NCBI GenBank assembly: GCA_002753745.1
Contig: PEAR01000003.1
Coordinates: 1 to 46,911 of the forward strand
Source: Candidatus Omnitrophota bacterium
GTDB taxonomy: Bacteria > Omnitrophota > Gorgyraeia > Zapsychrales > Fredricksoniimonadaceae
DNA length: 46,911 nt
Direction of reading: 5' to 3'
Below the pieces are notes generated by a model, which did not search any database, was not told where the DNA came from, and worked only from the letters and a program-made list of their open reading frames with translations. Positions 45,255 through 46,911 of the stretch are shown here, in pieces. Both the position numbers and the translations under genes were made by a program. Position 1 is the first letter of the stretch. Each line of letters starts with the position of its first letter.

Positions 45255-46904
45255 TTATGCCAGCAGATCCTCAGCACGTTTTATCGCATCTTTCATGCTG
45301 GAGAAAACATTCTCTTCCCCAATTAATTCGTATAGATTAGATTTTACCATTTCATTAAGTGGTTGTACATGAAGCCCGGTTATAATCAGCTTGATCCCGG
45401 AACGCTGGCATTTGCCATAAAAACTTTTTAAAGCGTGCATGCCCGTTGAATCGATCAGTGGCACATCACGAAAACGAAGTATACGTGCTTTGACGGTAGT
45501 GCCGTTAACTTCCCGATCAACTTCATCAAAGCGATTAGCTGCCCCAAAAAACAATGGGCCATTGATCTCGTAGATTTCAACTCCCTTGGGAATTGAAAAG
45601 GCCGATAACGGCCAATCATCAGTACTTTCGTCCTCTTGAAATTGTTTGGCAATGACCTTGATATGCGTCGCATCCGACATCCGTTTCATGAAAATAAAAG
45701 CTGAAAGAACGACACCAACCTCGATCGCCGCGTTAAGATCAACAAAGACCGTCAGCAAGAAAGTAGTTAAAAGGACCATCCTTCCGCCGTTAGACCAATG
45801 GAGCAATTCAAGAAATGAGCGCCATTCACTCATATGATAAGCGACAACAACAAGGATACCGGCCAGGCACGCCAGCGGTACAAATTTAATCAGAGGGCCC
45901 AAAAAAAGCATGATCAGCAACACGGTCACCGCATGGACCATGCCAGCAACAGGCGTGCGCCCGCCATTCTTGACATTGGTGACTGTCCGCGCGATCGCGC
46001 CTGTCGCCGGGATTCCGCCAAAAAGCGCCGATGCGATATTGGCGATTCCCTGCCCGATCAATTCCGTATTAGAGCGATGTTTAGCGCCGATCATACCGTC
46101 GGCAACGATCGCCGATAACAATGATTCAATTGCACCTAACAAGGCGATCGTGATCGCCGGTTGAAAAAGCTCACGGATCCTCGCCATTGTTATCCCGGGG
46201 AAATGCGGGACCGGAAGAGTATGAGGCAAATTGCCGAAACGGCTTCCAATTGTTTCAACAGGTAAAGAAAAGAAAGCCGTCAACGTTGAAACGGCGATCA
46301 GTGCCACCAACGCTCCCGGAACACGCTTGAGTATTTTAGGCGAAATGATAATAATCAGGACCGTCAGCAACCCCAGCGCCAAAGCGTCATAGTTTAGACT
46401 GGCAATATTCTCTATAAAGATTCGCCACTTCCCAACAAATTCCGCTGGGACCTTGTCGATATGCAGCCCAAGAAAATCCTTTACCTGAGATGAAAAAATT
46501 ATCGTGGCAATCCCGCTGGTAAAACCGACAATAACCGAATGGGGAATAAATTTAACCGCTGTGCCAAGCTTGGCAACACCCATAATGATCAGGAGAATAC
46601 CCGCCATCAATGTTGCGATGATCAATCCGTCGATACCGTATTTCTGGACAATACCATAAACAATGACCACGAACGCGCCTGTTGGCCCACCGATCTGCAC
46701 TCGGCTGCCACCAAGAGCAGAAATAATAAAACCTGCAACAATGGCTGTAAATAAGCCCTTATCGGGAGAAACCCCTGAAGCTATAGCAAACGCAATAGCC
46801 AGCGGGATCGCGACAACGCCGACAATAATGCCCGCGATACAGTCAGCAATAAATTTGTCTTTGGAGTAGTCTTTAAGGCAAGTAAGCAACTTTGGGGAAA
46901 ACAT
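45255..46904 (-). CDS. SulP family anion transporter with STAS domain
   Basis: A 549-residue protein of SLC26/SulP type. A roughly 430-residue membrane domain has the family signature near the N-terminus (GVVAIPLAIAFAIASGVSPDKGLFTAIVAG) and QIGGPTGAFVVIVYGI. The C-terminal STAS domain (from about 445) has PLIDSTGMHALKSF. SulP proteins move sulphate, bicarbonate, nitrate or dicarboxylates; the substrate cannot be told here. The ATG is 7 bases from the window edge, so a slightly earlier start and the promoter cannot be judged. It is the first visible gene of the SulP-HTH/EIIA-Ehr run. Confidence 0.9.
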   Translation of the reverse strand: MFSPKLLTCLKDYSKDKFIADCIAGIIVGVVAIPLAIAFAIASGVSPDKGLFTAIVAGFIISALGGSRVQIGGPTGAFVVIVYGIVQKYGIDGLIIATLMAGILLIIMGVAKLGTAVKFIPHSVIVGFTSGIATIIFSSQVKDFLGLHIDKVPAEFVGKWRIFIENIASLNYDALALGLLTVLIIIISPKILKRVPGALVALIAVSTLTAFFSLPVETIGSRFGNLPHTLPVPHFPGITMARIRELFQPAITIALLGAIESLLSAIVADGMIGAKHRSNTELIGQGIANIASALFGGIPATGAIARTVTNVKNGGRTPVAGMVHAVTVLLIMLFLGPLIKFVPLACLAGILVVVAYHMSEWRSFLELLHWSNGGRMVLLTTFLLTVFVDLNAAIEVGVVLSAFIFMKRMSDATHIKVIAKQFQEDESTDDWPLSAFSIPKGVEIYEINGPLFFGAANRFDEVDREVNGTTVKARILRFRDVPLIDSTGMHALKSFYGKCQRSGIKLIITGLHVQPLNEMVKSNLYELIGEENVFSSMKDAIKRAEDLLA

Positions 46905-46911
46905 AAAACCA

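Overview
The window (46,911 bp, mid-40s percent GC by eye) is a dense stretch of bacterial chromosome with no rRNA, tRNA, CRISPR array, phage gene or insertion sequence that I can see. Nearly every gene is a recognisable housekeeping, energy or transport gene, and most sit in tightly overlapping same-strand runs. The content (split proton-translocating transhydrogenase, menaquinone genes, F-type ATP synthase, Ehr/Hyf-type membrane complex, KimA-like and NSS transporters, PilZ and HD-GYP proteins, a helix-turn-helix/receiver fusion) suggests an uncultivated, probably Gram-negative-type anaerobe or facultative organism. Candidatus Omnitrophota or a related PVC-side lineage is my best guess, but it is an inference from gene style, not a proven placement.

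Layout. 1-657 (-): the start of a PilZ gene running off the left edge, and a flavodoxin-like protein. 887-3712 (+): pntAA-pntAB-pntB. 8303-3773 (-): gltA-pepA-fumC-pilZ, with a good promoter upstream of gltA. 16012-8393 (-): bioB-trxB-ubiE/menG-menF-menD-surE-(REC/HD-GYP), with almost no spacing. 16163-19933 (+): a large conserved protein of unknown function and a KimA/APC-type transporter. 24793-19953 (-): HTH-REC regulator, RNA m5C methyltransferase, phosphotransferase, TtcA-like enzyme, then thiC with its own promoter. 31178-24968 (-): complete atpBEFHAGDC operon. 33044-31382 (-): amt-glnB. 33357-35017 (+): NSS transporter plus a 33-residue MetS-type small subunit not listed by ordinary ORF length cut-offs. 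46904-35012 (-): SulP transporter, an HTH-PTS EIIA fusion, six Ehr complex genes, a GHL10-type glycosidase and a MATE exporter, most joined by 4-bp ATGA overlaps.

Most notable observations. (1) The 220-nt leader of amt-glnB contains two small hairpins with six-base loops, each with A at loop position 1 and G at position 4. The second overlaps the 5' arm of a strong intrinsic terminator. This is the architecture of ANTAR-protein antitermination and predicts that nitrogen uptake is switched by an ANTAR regulator encoded elsewhere. (2) The 37.5-44.5 kb complex looks like a group 4 [NiFe] hydrogenase but has lost all four nickel-binding cysteines, so it is a hydrogenase-related (Ehr-type) ion-pumping complex. 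Its small subunit appears to carry a degenerate, cysteine-free remnant of the HyfH ferredoxin domain. (3) That complex is directly preceded by a SulP transporter and a DNA-binding/PTS EIIA fusion, suggesting a regulated, ion-coupled module. (4) The PII protein lacks the uridylylated Tyr51.

How the parts fit: citrate synthase, fumarase, transhydrogenase, menaquinone genes, the Ehr complex and ATP synthase together describe central carbon flow, NAD(P)H balance and membrane bioenergetics. Amt, PII and the RNA switch handle ammonium; PilZ and HD-GYP proteins point to c-di-GMP signalling.
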